DNA of 64,000 nucleotides from Maribacter sp. MJ134. GTDB lineage: Bacteria > Bacteroidota > Bacteroidia > Flavobacteriales > Flavobacteriaceae. Shown piece after piece: positions 57,088-64,000 of this stretch. Every line of letters begins with the position of its first letter. Position 1 is the stretch's first letter. The translations under genes and the position numbers were made by a program. Where the stretch lies: assembly GCF_003970695.1 (NCBI RefSeq), contig NZ_CP034570.1:2046001-2110000 (forward strand), written 5' to 3'. The notes beneath the pieces were generated by a model. The model did not search any database. It saw nothing but the letters and a program-made list of their open reading frames with translations, and had not been told where the DNA came from.

Positions 57088-57093
57088 ACATTT

Positions 57094-57834
57094 ATGGATA
57101 AAGCCACCCAGATATACGGAATTAGAGCTATAATTGAAGCCGTAAATACCAATGAAGAAATTGACAAAGTTTTTATTCAAAAGGGTTTAAGGGGTGATTT
57201 AATCAAGGAGCTAGAAGGGCTGCTTCGAAGAAATGAAATTAATGTCTCCTATGTGCCCCCTGAGAAACTGAACAGATTAACCAAAGGTAATCATCAAGGT
57301 GCCGTTGCTAATATATCCCCTATCGCCTTCTCTACTTTAGAGGAGCTAATCGAAAAAGTGCAACAAAAAGAAAAGCCTGCGCTATTCCTCCTTTTGGACC
57401 AGTTATCGGACGTTCGTAATTTTGGAGCCATTATCCGTACGGCGGAATGTTCTGGCGTGGACGGTATTATCATACAAAAGAAAGGTGCCGCCCCAGTTAC
57501 TGCGGATACCATAAAAACTTCCGCTGGTGCCGCATTTAAAGTTCCTATTGCAAAAGTGGACCATCTTAAGGATGCCGTCTTTTACTTACAGGCATCAGGG
57601 ATAAAGGTAGTAGCTGCCTCAGAAAAAACGAATACTTCAATCTATGATGTCTCCTTTAAACAAGATATTGCTATAGTCATGGGTGCGGAGGACAAAGGTA
57701 TTTCACCTTCTATCTTAAAAGCGGCGGATTATACCGCCAAACTTCCTTTATTAGGAGAAATAGAATCACTCAACGTTTCCGTGGCTTGTGCTCTTTTTCT
57801 ATATGAGGCAGTTCGTCAGCGCATGTATACTTAA
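57094..57834 (+). CDS. rlmB: 23S rRNA (guanosine-2'-O)-methyltransferase RlmB
   Basis: 246 aa SPOUT-class SAM-dependent methyltransferase. The N-terminal substrate-binding domain (IYGIRAIIEAV, KGNHQGAVANISP) is followed by the catalytic domain with LLLDQLSDVRNFGAIIRTAE, VMGAEDKGISPSIL and ESLNVSVACALFLYEAVRQR, which build the knotted SAM site. I start at ATG 57094; the frame is open from a TTG at 57076 that lies inside the terminator tail. Convergent with the rhomboid gene, with no base between the stop codons. Confidence 0.95.
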   Translation: MDKATQIYGIRAIIEAVNTNEEIDKVFIQKGLRGDLIKELEGLLRRNEINVSYVPPEKLNRLTKGNHQGAVANISPIAFSTLEELIEKVQQKEKPALFLLLDQLSDVRNFGAIIRTAECSGVDGIIIQKKGAAPVTADTIKTSAGAAFKVPIAKVDHLKDAVFYLQASGIKVVAASEKTNTSIYDVSFKQDIAIVMGAEDKGISPSILKAADYTAKLPLLGEIESLNVSVACALFLYEAVRQRMYT

Positions 57835-58578
57835 CTAAGAATCCCCTTCTTTCTTGCCCCTTTTATATACGTAATTAATTTTCACTTTATCGGGCGACTC
57901 TTCTGATTTTTCCACTGGAGTTTCTATGAAATTACCATTTTCATCAAACTGTTTTAGAAATTCATCTTCTTCCTCATTATAGTCCTCCCGTTCCCAATCA
58001 TATTTTTTAAGCTCCGGCAATGTGGCCCTAACAAATATGGCCAATAACAAACCGGTAACAAACCCACTCAAGTGTCCCTCCCATGAAATGCCTTCCTTTA
58101 CCGGAAATATATACCACAACAGACTACCATAGATAAATACAACCACTAAAGAAAGTGCTACCAGCCGATAGTACTTTGTATAAATTCCTTTGAAAAAAAT
58201 AAAACTGGCAAGAACATAGATAATACCACTAGCACCAATGTGGTAAGAGGGCCTTCCTATAAGCCATGTAAGGAGGCCAGATAGTATAATTCCTATAATC
58301 AAAACGCTCCAAGCAACTTTTCTATAAAAATAGAACAAGGCCGCTAATAAAATCGCCAAGGGAATGGTATTGTTATACAAATGTTCTAAAGAACCATGTA
58401 TAAACGGACTCATTACAACACCTCTTAATCCTAAAAGAGTCCTAGGATAAACTCCTAAATGATTTAGGTTGATGCCATTTGCCAATTCCATCCAATAAAA
58501 AGCCCAAATGAAAAGTACTGCTCCCAAGGGAACCAGTAATACGGCATTGGTAAACTTAAAATGTTGACTATCGTTCAT
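57835..58578 (-). CDS. Rhomboid family intramembrane serine protease
   Basis: 247 aa with six or more membrane helices. The catalytic dyad is Ser117 in YHIGASGIIYVL and His169 in WEGHLSGFVTG; Asn70 and His66 in HGSLEHLYNN match the oxyanion-site motif of helix 2. It cleaves single-span membrane proteins within the bilayer; the substrate is unknown. A charged cytoplasmic tail (EDYNEEEDEFLKQFDENGNF) follows the last helix. Its TAG abuts the rlmB stop. Confidence 0.93.
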   Translation of the reverse strand: MNDSQHFKFTNAVLLVPLGAVLFIWAFYWMELANGINLNHLGVYPRTLLGLRGVVMSPFIHGSLEHLYNNTIPLAILLAALFYFYRKVAWSVLIIGIILSGLLTWLIGRPSYHIGASGIIYVLASFIFFKGIYTKYYRLVALSLVVVFIYGSLLWYIFPVKEGISWEGHLSGFVTGLLLAIFVRATLPELKKYDWEREDYNEEEDEFLKQFDENGNFIETPVEKSEESPDKVKINYVYKRGKKEGDS

Positions 58579-58724
58579 AATCCTTAGCTACCCTTCTTAT
58601 CAAATTGTTGACCAAATTTTAAAATCGGTTAAATTGTCATATCCTCTGATATCAACAGCGGAAATCCATTGATATTGTACGAACGCGGAAGACCATTTCA
58701 AGAACTTTGTCCTATTTTTATACT

Positions 58725-60002
58725 ATGAACGAACCATTAGCGGAAAGAGTACGTCCTAAGACTTTGGAAGAGTATGTTAGTCAAACCCATTTGGTAGGGG
58801 AACAGGGTTCGCTTACCCATCAGATAAAGAAGGGGATTATCCCTTCCCTGATACTCTGGGGACCTCCAGGCACGGGAAAAACAACCTTAGCAAACATCAT
58901 CGCCGAAGAAAGTAAAAGACCTTTCTACGTGCTGAGTGCTATCAACAGCGGTGTAAAAGATATAAGAGAAGTTATTGAAAAGGCAAAGCAGGCAGGAGGG
59001 CTATTTACCGCAAAGAATCCTATACTTTTTATCGATGAGATACATCGCTTTAGTAAATCGCAGCAAGACTCTCTATTGGCAGCCGTTGAAAAAGGATGGG
59101 TTACCTTAATCGGTGCCACGACCGAAAATCCAAGCTTTGAGGTCATCCCCGCATTACTGTCTCGGTGCCAAGTGTACATCCTTAATGCATTTGGAAAGGA
59201 AGATTTAGAACAACTACTAGAACGCGCCTTGAAAAAGGATAAACAACTTGCCTCCAAAAAAATTGAATTAAAAGAGACCGAGGCCTTACTAAGGCTCTCA
59301 GGTGGGGATGGCAGGAAATTATTGAACATATTTGAACTTGTCGTCAATTCTGAGGATACGGACACCATTTCCGTAACGGATGAACTAGTGATGAAAAAGG
59401 TTCAAAAAAATACTGTTCTTTACGACAAGACTGGTGAACAGCATTACGACATCATATCGGCCTTCATAAAATCCATTAGGGGTAGTGACCCAAATGCAGC
59501 TGTATATTGGTTGGCCAGAATGATAGAAGGTGGCGAGGACGTAAAGTTCATTGCAAGAAGAATGCTCATTTCTGCTTCGGAAGATATAGGTCTTGCCAAT
59601 CCTACGGCACTGGTAATCGCGAACACTACCTTCCAAGCGGTAGCCACCATAGGATATCCTGAAGCACGAATTGTTTTAAGTCAGTGCGCAATTTACCTTG
59701 CGACTTCCGCAAAAAGCAATGCTAGTTACATGGCAATAGGCAAGGCACAACAAACCGTAAAACAGACCGGAAATCTATCGGTGCCCTTGCCGCTGAGAAA
59801 TGCGCCAACAAAACTGATGAAGGATTTAGGTTACGGAGACAATTACCAATATGCACATAACTATGATAATAATTTTGTTGCTGCTGAATATCTTCCAGAC
59901 GAACTGTCCGGTAGTTCTTTTTACGTACCTGGAAAAAACCAAAGGGAGGCTGCCTTGAGCGATTTTCTCAAAAAAAGGTGGAAGACAAAATATGATTTCT
60001 AA
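58725..60002 (+). CDS. rarA: Replication-associated recombination protein A (MgsA/WRNIP1-type AAA ATPase)
   Basis: 425 aa clamp-loader-like ATPase acting at stalled replication forks. Walker A GPPGTGKTT (46-54), Walker B FIDEIHRFSKSQQDSLL (from about 102), sensor GATTENPSFEV, arginine finger in LLSRCQVY, then the MgsA C-terminal domain (YWLARMIEGGEDVKFIARRM, SASEDIGLANPTAL). I start at ATG 58725 (MNEPLAERVRPKTLEEYV) rather than the TTG at 58707. Its stop overlaps the stop of the next minus-strand gene by 3 bp. Confidence 0.95.
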   Translation: MNEPLAERVRPKTLEEYVSQTHLVGEQGSLTHQIKKGIIPSLILWGPPGTGKTTLANIIAEESKRPFYVLSAINSGVKDIREVIEKAKQAGGLFTAKNPILFIDEIHRFSKSQQDSLLAAVEKGWVTLIGATTENPSFEVIPALLSRCQVYILNAFGKEDLEQLLERALKKDKQLASKKIELKETEALLRLSGGDGRKLLNIFELVVNSEDTDTISVTDELVMKKVQKNTVLYDKTGEQHYDIISAFIKSIRGSDPNAAVYWLARMIEGGEDVKFIARRMLISASEDIGLANPTALVIANTTFQAVATIGYPEARIVLSQCAIYLATSAKSNASYMAIGKAQQTVKQTGNLSVPLPLRNAPTKLMKDLGYGDNYQYAHNYDNNFVAAEYLPDELSGSSFYVPGKNQREAALSDFLKKRWKTKYDF

Positions 60003-60901
60003 AATTTGATGTTCAACTCTTGTTGCATCAATACATCTTCTTCATAATATTCAAAAATCCATTTATCCTCTTTCTGATACACGATACCGTTCTTAGTTTC
60101 GCCCTGAACCATATAGATGTTGTCCTTGGAGGTTTTTAACAACTTCATTCTTATTTTTGGCGCACTATCCACCAATTGAAATCCGCTAGGTAAAGACTGT
60201 GCGTATAAAATGTCATCTTTATTAGGCTTTCTTAACTGTAATTTTTTCGGAGCTGGTTTTTCCGCCATTGTAATATCAGAAGCAACAGGCTCCTTACTCT
60301 CGTAAAACTGATTCTCCGTAGTTGCCTCTTGGACAACCAGAGGTTCTTGCTTCATATCTACTTCTTCAAGTCCTTGAGCTTTGTTTTCATTGGATAACTT
60401 TTCGGTACGTTCCGGTAGCTTTTTTATATCATCCTTGAAACTCACCGTTATAGGTTCCGTAGTTTCGGATTGACCCTTATATGTATATTTCACCTGGTCA
60501 AAGGAACGCATAGACTCCTTTATGGCCTCGGTGTAGGCCTCTTTAAATGCCTTACTTCTGCTCTTACCTTGTAATGTTTTAAAGACAATCTCTCCATTGC
60601 AATCCTCTAGGGTTATTATTGTCTTGGTCGAAAACATCGAAGAATCATCAACGAGCGCCACTAAAAGCCCTAAACATCTGTTTTTAGTCAGTTCTTCCGG
60701 TAAGGCATCGTCATATATTACAGGGAAACCCTTTTGATCTAGAAGATATTTCACCAGGGTACTCGTCTTATGAGCATTCGGCTCCTTAAATACATCAAAC
60801 TTCTTGGGCACGATTATATACTTATAATCACTGATATTTTCCTGACCGTAGGTCATAAAGCTTAGAACTAAATACAATGCTACAATTACTCCTTTCAACA
60901 T
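59999..60901 (-). CDS. Secreted hypothetical protein (300 aa)
   Basis: I recognise no domain. Signal peptide about 1-19 (ends MTYGQ). Residues 24-130 form a compact region (KYIIVPKKFDVFKEPNAHKT, TIITLEDCNGEIVFKTLQGK) where VPKKFDFLKE-like openings are common among flavobacterial secreted proteins; 140-240 is a low-complexity Glu/Lys/Pro linker; 245-300 is a second beta-rich region (LKTSKDNIYMVQGETKNGIV). Last gene of the minus-strand cluster, 68 bp after the DUF5723 gene, and perhaps a partner of that barrel. Confidence 0.75.
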   Translation of the reverse strand: MLKGVIVALYLVLSFMTYGQENISDYKYIIVPKKFDVFKEPNAHKTSTLVKYLLDQKGFPVIYDDALPEELTKNRCLGLLVALVDDSSMFSTKTIITLEDCNGEIVFKTLQGKSRSKAFKEAYTEAIKESMRSFDQVKYTYKGQSETTEPITVSFKDDIKKLPERTEKLSNENKAQGLEEVDMKQEPLVVQEATTENQFYESKEPVASDITMAEKPAPKKLQLRKPNKDDILYAQSLPSGFQLVDSAPKIRMKLLKTSKDNIYMVQGETKNGIVYQKEDKWIFEYYEEDVLMQQELNIKF

Positions 60902-60969
60902 ATTAGAATTTTAGTGATACGCTAAAGAAATGAAAAAAACGTGCCAAAGAGTTACTTTGAGCTAAATCA

Positions 60970-62400
60970 TTATCTTTTGTTCCAAGATATGATATTTAAT
61001 CCTAACTGAAAAGAAGCATAATTAGACGCCGCAATATTTTGATAGGACAATAGATTATCTGCCATTGCATATAGGTTTACGGGTCCGGCTTGCAAGCTAA
61101 CACCTAAACCCAAGTTGGTAGCACTAAATTTATCTGCGGTATAGGTAGCTTTAAGGGCCATGATATTACCAAGTCTACGGAGGTAGAATCCTGTTACCGC
61201 TGCCTGTGGACCTCTAGGTCTATTTATGGCATATACGTGAACTCCGGCAGAATTCCGATATCTTGTCCTTGCATTACTTGAAAAAGCTGTAACGGAACAG
61301 TCACAATTTTCTTGTGAACCTATTGGTTTTCCAAAGTCATGTCTTAGTGAAGCGTTTATTTTAGTTGGTCTAAAAGTTACATAGGCCTTATTACTAGATT
61401 CAAAAGGCACCAATTCTTCTACCTCATCTACTAAATCTTGCCAAAAATCCCTATTTAGGTTCCCAAACTCTTCTAAAATGTTTATTTCAATACCTTCTAC
61501 ACTTGCATTACCTTCGAGACTATAACTTTGGGTATCTCCGCTATGGTACATAAATCCCAAATCAAGAACACTTCCCGTGATTACCGTTCTTTCACTTAAA
61601 TGATAACTAAAACCCAAGTCCACTCCTAATCCTAAATCACCACCGAACAAAGCTCTTTTGACAAGCGCACTTGCAACGTTATCATCGTCAGCCGCATTGT
61701 CCAAATCCCCGAACCCAGAACTTCTTAATTTAAGGTCCGCGCTAAGGGTCGTATTTAAGATATTATTTTGACCCTCCGTGTTTACGAGGTAGCCTTTGTT
61801 TCCCGTTGAGTTGTAATCTAATATTCCAGAATAAATCTTGCCTCTAACACCAATGGTTAAATCCTTGTCGATATTCTTATTTATCCCGAAGTGAAAAACA
61901 TTCACTATAGATCCCCTCATACTTAAATCTCCCAAATTGAACCTTCTATTCAGTTGGTTGGCATTTCCTTCAAATAATAGAATAGCGTAATCTTGAGGCC
62001 AATACGAAATATTATCAAACTCCAGATAAGCACCAAAGGAATAAAATATATCAGGATCAGAAGACCTGAAACCAACATTTAAAAACTCTAGTTGAACATT
62101 ACCGCTGAGCTCGTCTGAAGGCCCTAAACGATTGACCAGACGATTTCTTACCTTATCATTAATATCCAAACCATCGACCGCGAAAATGTCGTTTACAGCT
62201 GCGGCATTAGAGCCACCATAACCAAAAACACCAGAAAGTAAGGGAACTCCTCCATACCACCTGAAATCTGTTTCTACACCGGGATTAACCATTAAAGATT
62301 GTGGAATCTCACTAAAATCGTATAGCAATTGTTTGTTCTGTGCCAGCAGAAAGTGGCACCCGAAAAGGATTAAGATAAAATAGCCCCGGATTAATTTCAT
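60970..62400 (-). CDS. DUF5723 family outer-membrane beta-barrel protein
   Basis: 476 aa. Signal peptide about 1-20 (ends LLAQN). The body is a series of amphipathic beta strands with Gly and aromatic residues (DFRWYGGVPLLSGVFGYGGS, LGVDLGFSYHLSERTVITGS, MALKATYTADKFSATNLGLG) and ends SFQLGLNIISWNKR. This matches DUF5723, a barrel family confined to Bacteroidota with unknown function. Its ATG overlaps the upstream lipoprotein stop by 4 bp (ATGA), so the pair is coupled. Confidence 0.85.
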   Translation of the reverse strand: MKLIRGYFILILFGCHFLLAQNKQLLYDFSEIPQSLMVNPGVETDFRWYGGVPLLSGVFGYGGSNAAAVNDIFAVDGLDINDKVRNRLVNRLGPSDELSGNVQLEFLNVGFRSSDPDIFYSFGAYLEFDNISYWPQDYAILLFEGNANQLNRRFNLGDLSMRGSIVNVFHFGINKNIDKDLTIGVRGKIYSGILDYNSTGNKGYLVNTEGQNNILNTTLSADLKLRSSGFGDLDNAADDDNVASALVKRALFGGDLGLGVDLGFSYHLSERTVITGSVLDLGFMYHSGDTQSYSLEGNASVEGIEINILEEFGNLNRDFWQDLVDEVEELVPFESSNKAYVTFRPTKINASLRHDFGKPIGSQENCDCSVTAFSSNARTRYRNSAGVHVYAINRPRGPQAAVTGFYLRRLGNIMALKATYTADKFSATNLGLGVSLQAGPVNLYAMADNLLSYQNIAASNYASFQLGLNIISWNKR

Positions 62401-62939
62401 TTGGCTCGTAACATAAATTCACCCGCCGATCTCAACACCAATGACGGATTAGGAATACTAGATGTACTACTATTATCGCCAAGATTTCTAGCACTCAATC
62501 TAATCTTAGAGGTATTTCGCAGTATATCAAGACTTTTCCCGGAATCGCCGTAAGCAACCTCCCTGATTAAAAGAGCCGTAGGAGCGGCATCCATTTGAAA
62601 GAACTCAATATCTAGAACAGTGTCTGTTTCGTCCAAAAATTCTATACTGATCTCTACATCCTTACTGGTGGTATTTTCCAGTTCGTAAGTAATGACACCA
62701 CCTAAAACCCTATCTGCAAAAAATGCTTCTTCAAAAGCATCAAAATTAAATTCTTGGGTAAAGAAGCTTAACCCAACGATCCTATTGATAAGGCTTTCTT
62801 GTGCTTCAACATAAAAAATACTGGATTCAAAGGATGGGGTAATAGATAAATCATCGTATTGTCCTAAATCCAGCTCTTCAGAGCAAGAGACAAAACATCC
62901 CGTTAATAATAGTACCAAGACAATCCGTGAAATTTTCAT
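62397..62939 (-). CDS. Lipoprotein of unknown function coupled to the DUF5723 gene
   Basis: 180 aa. I start at ATG 62939 (MKISRIVLVLLLTGCFVSCS), which yields a proper signal peptide with lipobox FVSC; the frame is open ten codons further upstream. The mature part is beta-rich and acidic (GGVITYELENTTSKDVEISI, FLDETDTVLDIEFFQMD). Overlapping start and stop with the DUF5723 gene suggests the two act together, for instance as barrel and surface lipoprotein. Family not recognised. Confidence 0.8.
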   Translation of the reverse strand: MKISRIVLVLLLTGCFVSCSEELDLGQYDDLSITPSFESSIFYVEAQESLINRIVGLSFFTQEFNFDAFEEAFFADRVLGGVITYELENTTSKDVEISIEFLDETDTVLDIEFFQMDAAPTALLIREVAYGDSGKSLDILRNTSKIRLSARNLGDNSSTSSIPNPSLVLRSAGEFMLRAK

Positions 62940-63000
62940 TTCTAAAATCAAAAAAGTGTCCCTAACCACCGTTATGAACCTTGTTCTAGTACTAATAACT

Positions 63001-63690
63001 CTATAAATAGTTTTTTATTTCCCGTAAGTCGTTAATGATGGGACAATGCTCGTGCGAATCTTCACCGAGCGTACAAAAATGTAAGGCACCTAAACCACTG
63101 GCCTGTGCACCAAGTATATCGGCCTCAAGACTATCCCCAATCATTAAAGAGTTCGTAGCCTTTGTTTTAGCCTTATCTAAAGCCATTTCAAAAATTATCG
63201 GATTAGGCTTTTTAACGCCTGCCATTTCCGAATCGATAATTTGATCAAAATAACCATGGATACCCGATTTCCTTAGCTTCTTTTCTTGTATTTCCTGAAA
63301 ACCGTTGGTGATGATGTGCAATTTATAATTAGGTCTTAGATAATCCAAGATGTCGGTCGCATGAGGAAAGAGATGGTTAAAAGATGATAGGTGATTGATA
63401 TATTTTTCAGAAAGACTGTCTATAGTAGCATCTGAAATACCATACTCCAAAGTATCAAAGACCGTTTTAAGACGTTGGTATCGTAATTCCGTTTTTGTTA
63501 TTTTCTCTTCACGATATAATTTCCAAAAGGCAAAATTTGCAGGTACGTAGACTTCCAGAAAACGCTCTAAGGGAATATCAATCTCGTGTTCAACAAGAAT
63601 CTTCTTAAAAGTAAGTGCAGAATTTTTCTCAAAATCCCAAAGCGTGTGGTCCAGATCAAAAAAAACATCGGTAACGGTATCTTTATACAT
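63001..63690 (-). CDS. HAD-family pyrimidine nucleotidase, YjjG-like
   Basis: 229 aa. HAD motif I DLDHTLWDF with nucleophile Asp12 and Asp14, motif II in LHIITNGFQE (Thr), motif III Lys in AGVKKPNPIIF and motif IV SLMIGDSLEADILGAQASGL. The family removes phosphate from noncanonical pyrimidine nucleotides or similar small substrates. I start at ATG 63690 (MYKDTVTDVFFDLDHTLW); it overlaps the upstream gene by 8 bp, so the two are co-translated. It lies 61 bp before the lipoprotein gene. Confidence 0.88.
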   Translation of the reverse strand: MYKDTVTDVFFDLDHTLWDFEKNSALTFKKILVEHEIDIPLERFLEVYVPANFAFWKLYREEKITKTELRYQRLKTVFDTLEYGISDATIDSLSEKYINHLSSFNHLFPHATDILDYLRPNYKLHIITNGFQEIQEKKLRKSGIHGYFDQIIDSEMAGVKKPNPIIFEMALDKAKTKATNSLMIGDSLEADILGAQASGLGALHFCTLGEDSHEHCPIINDLREIKNYL

Positions 63691-64000
63691 TGTACTTCTC
63701 AAGGATTTCTTTATAAATGGATTTCCACTGGTATTTCCCTGTACTACCCAATAGTTCGTTGGAGAAAACGGTCACCATTTTTCCATTGACTTGTTGCACC
63801 TCATCATGAACATCCTTTATTTTGCTCATCATCGCAGTCCTATTTTTAAGGTTTACAAGTGCATAATCGTGTATGGCGAATGGGTGAATTTTTATGGGTT
63901 GTTGTACTTCCAAGGGAATATCGTAGAATTGAAACGAAGTACAGGTTCCGGCCCTAAAACCAACTTCACGGCTATATCCCATGGTATAATCGTCCGTAAA
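63683..64000 (-). CDS. Polysaccharide deacetylase-like protein, C-terminal part (cut by window edge)
   Basis: The frame is open through the window end: the first residues visible are FTDDYTMGYSREVGFRAGTC, and the ORF ends EYILEKYNV-like (KEILEKYNV) at 63683. The Asp-Tyr-Thr-Met-Gly and GFRAGTCTSFQFYD strings are typical of the final third of a Bacteroidota polysaccharide-deacetylase-fold family. About 105 residues are present. An internal ATG at 63982 is not the start. The deacetylase catalytic motifs would be outside the window, so activity cannot be judged. Confidence 0.75.
   Translation of the reverse strand, partial: FTDDYTMGYSREVGFRAGTCTSFQFYDIPLEVQQPIKIHPFAIHDYALVNLKNRTAMMSKIKDVHDEVQQVNGKMVTVFSNELLGSTGKYQWKSIYKEILEKYNV

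Overview
The window is a stretch of chromosome from a marine member of the Flavobacteriaceae (Bacteroidota). The evidence is the SusC/SusD pair, the ECF sigma/FecR/TonB-receptor cassette, many lipoproteins with an LxxC lipobox, DUF5723 and Brp/Blh proteins, a green-type proteorhodopsin, the gene order rpsL-rpsG-fusA-rpsJ without tuf, and promoters of the Bacteroidota type (TTTG-N19-TAnnTTTG, exact upstream of rpsL). I cannot name genus or species from sequence alone.

Layout. 1-6800, nearly all minus strand: a truncated DUF1569-type gene, an esterase lipoprotein, a 47-aa lipoprotein (plus), an M13 peptidase, folD and ffh. 7000-13100: a surface-signalling locus. A 586-aa repeat lipoprotein (minus) faces an ECF sigma factor, a FecR anti-sigma factor and an STN-TonB receptor (plus); 17 copies of a 7-bp repeat lie between the sigma and anti-sigma genes. 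13100-14900: blh (retinal synthesis) and proteorhodopsin, divergent around two inverted repeats. 14900-28500: argS, a conserved hypothetical, an SDR-DUF2867 protein, a three-gene periplasmic molybdenum hydroxylase operon (diheme cytochrome, 2Fe-2S, Mo subunit), a pair of amidinotransferase-fold hydrolases, gltA, a GT5 glycogen synthase and eno.

28570-46960: carA and then one long minus-strand run of translation genes read from rpsL down to rplQ (str, S10, spc and alpha operons joined), broken only by a 218-bp repeat-bearing gap between rpsJ and rplC. The short genes rpmJ and rpmD are included.

47360-57030, plus strand: SusC, SusD, a calcium-site-like lipoprotein, an arylsulfotransferase-like lipoprotein, then three secreted proteins that are paralogues of each other and belong to no family I recognise. 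57090-64000: rlmB, a rhomboid protease, rarA, and a minus-strand cluster of a secreted hypothetical, a DUF5723 barrel, a lipoprotein, a YjjG-like phosphatase and the 3' end of a polysaccharide deacetylase-like gene.

The best candidates for something undescribed are the three-paralogue secreted family (54585-57025), the repeat lipoprotein divergent from the sigma/anti-sigma/receptor cassette with its heptamer array, and the paired inverted repeats between blh and proteorhodopsin. I saw no tRNA, CRISPR array, insertion sequence or prophage.
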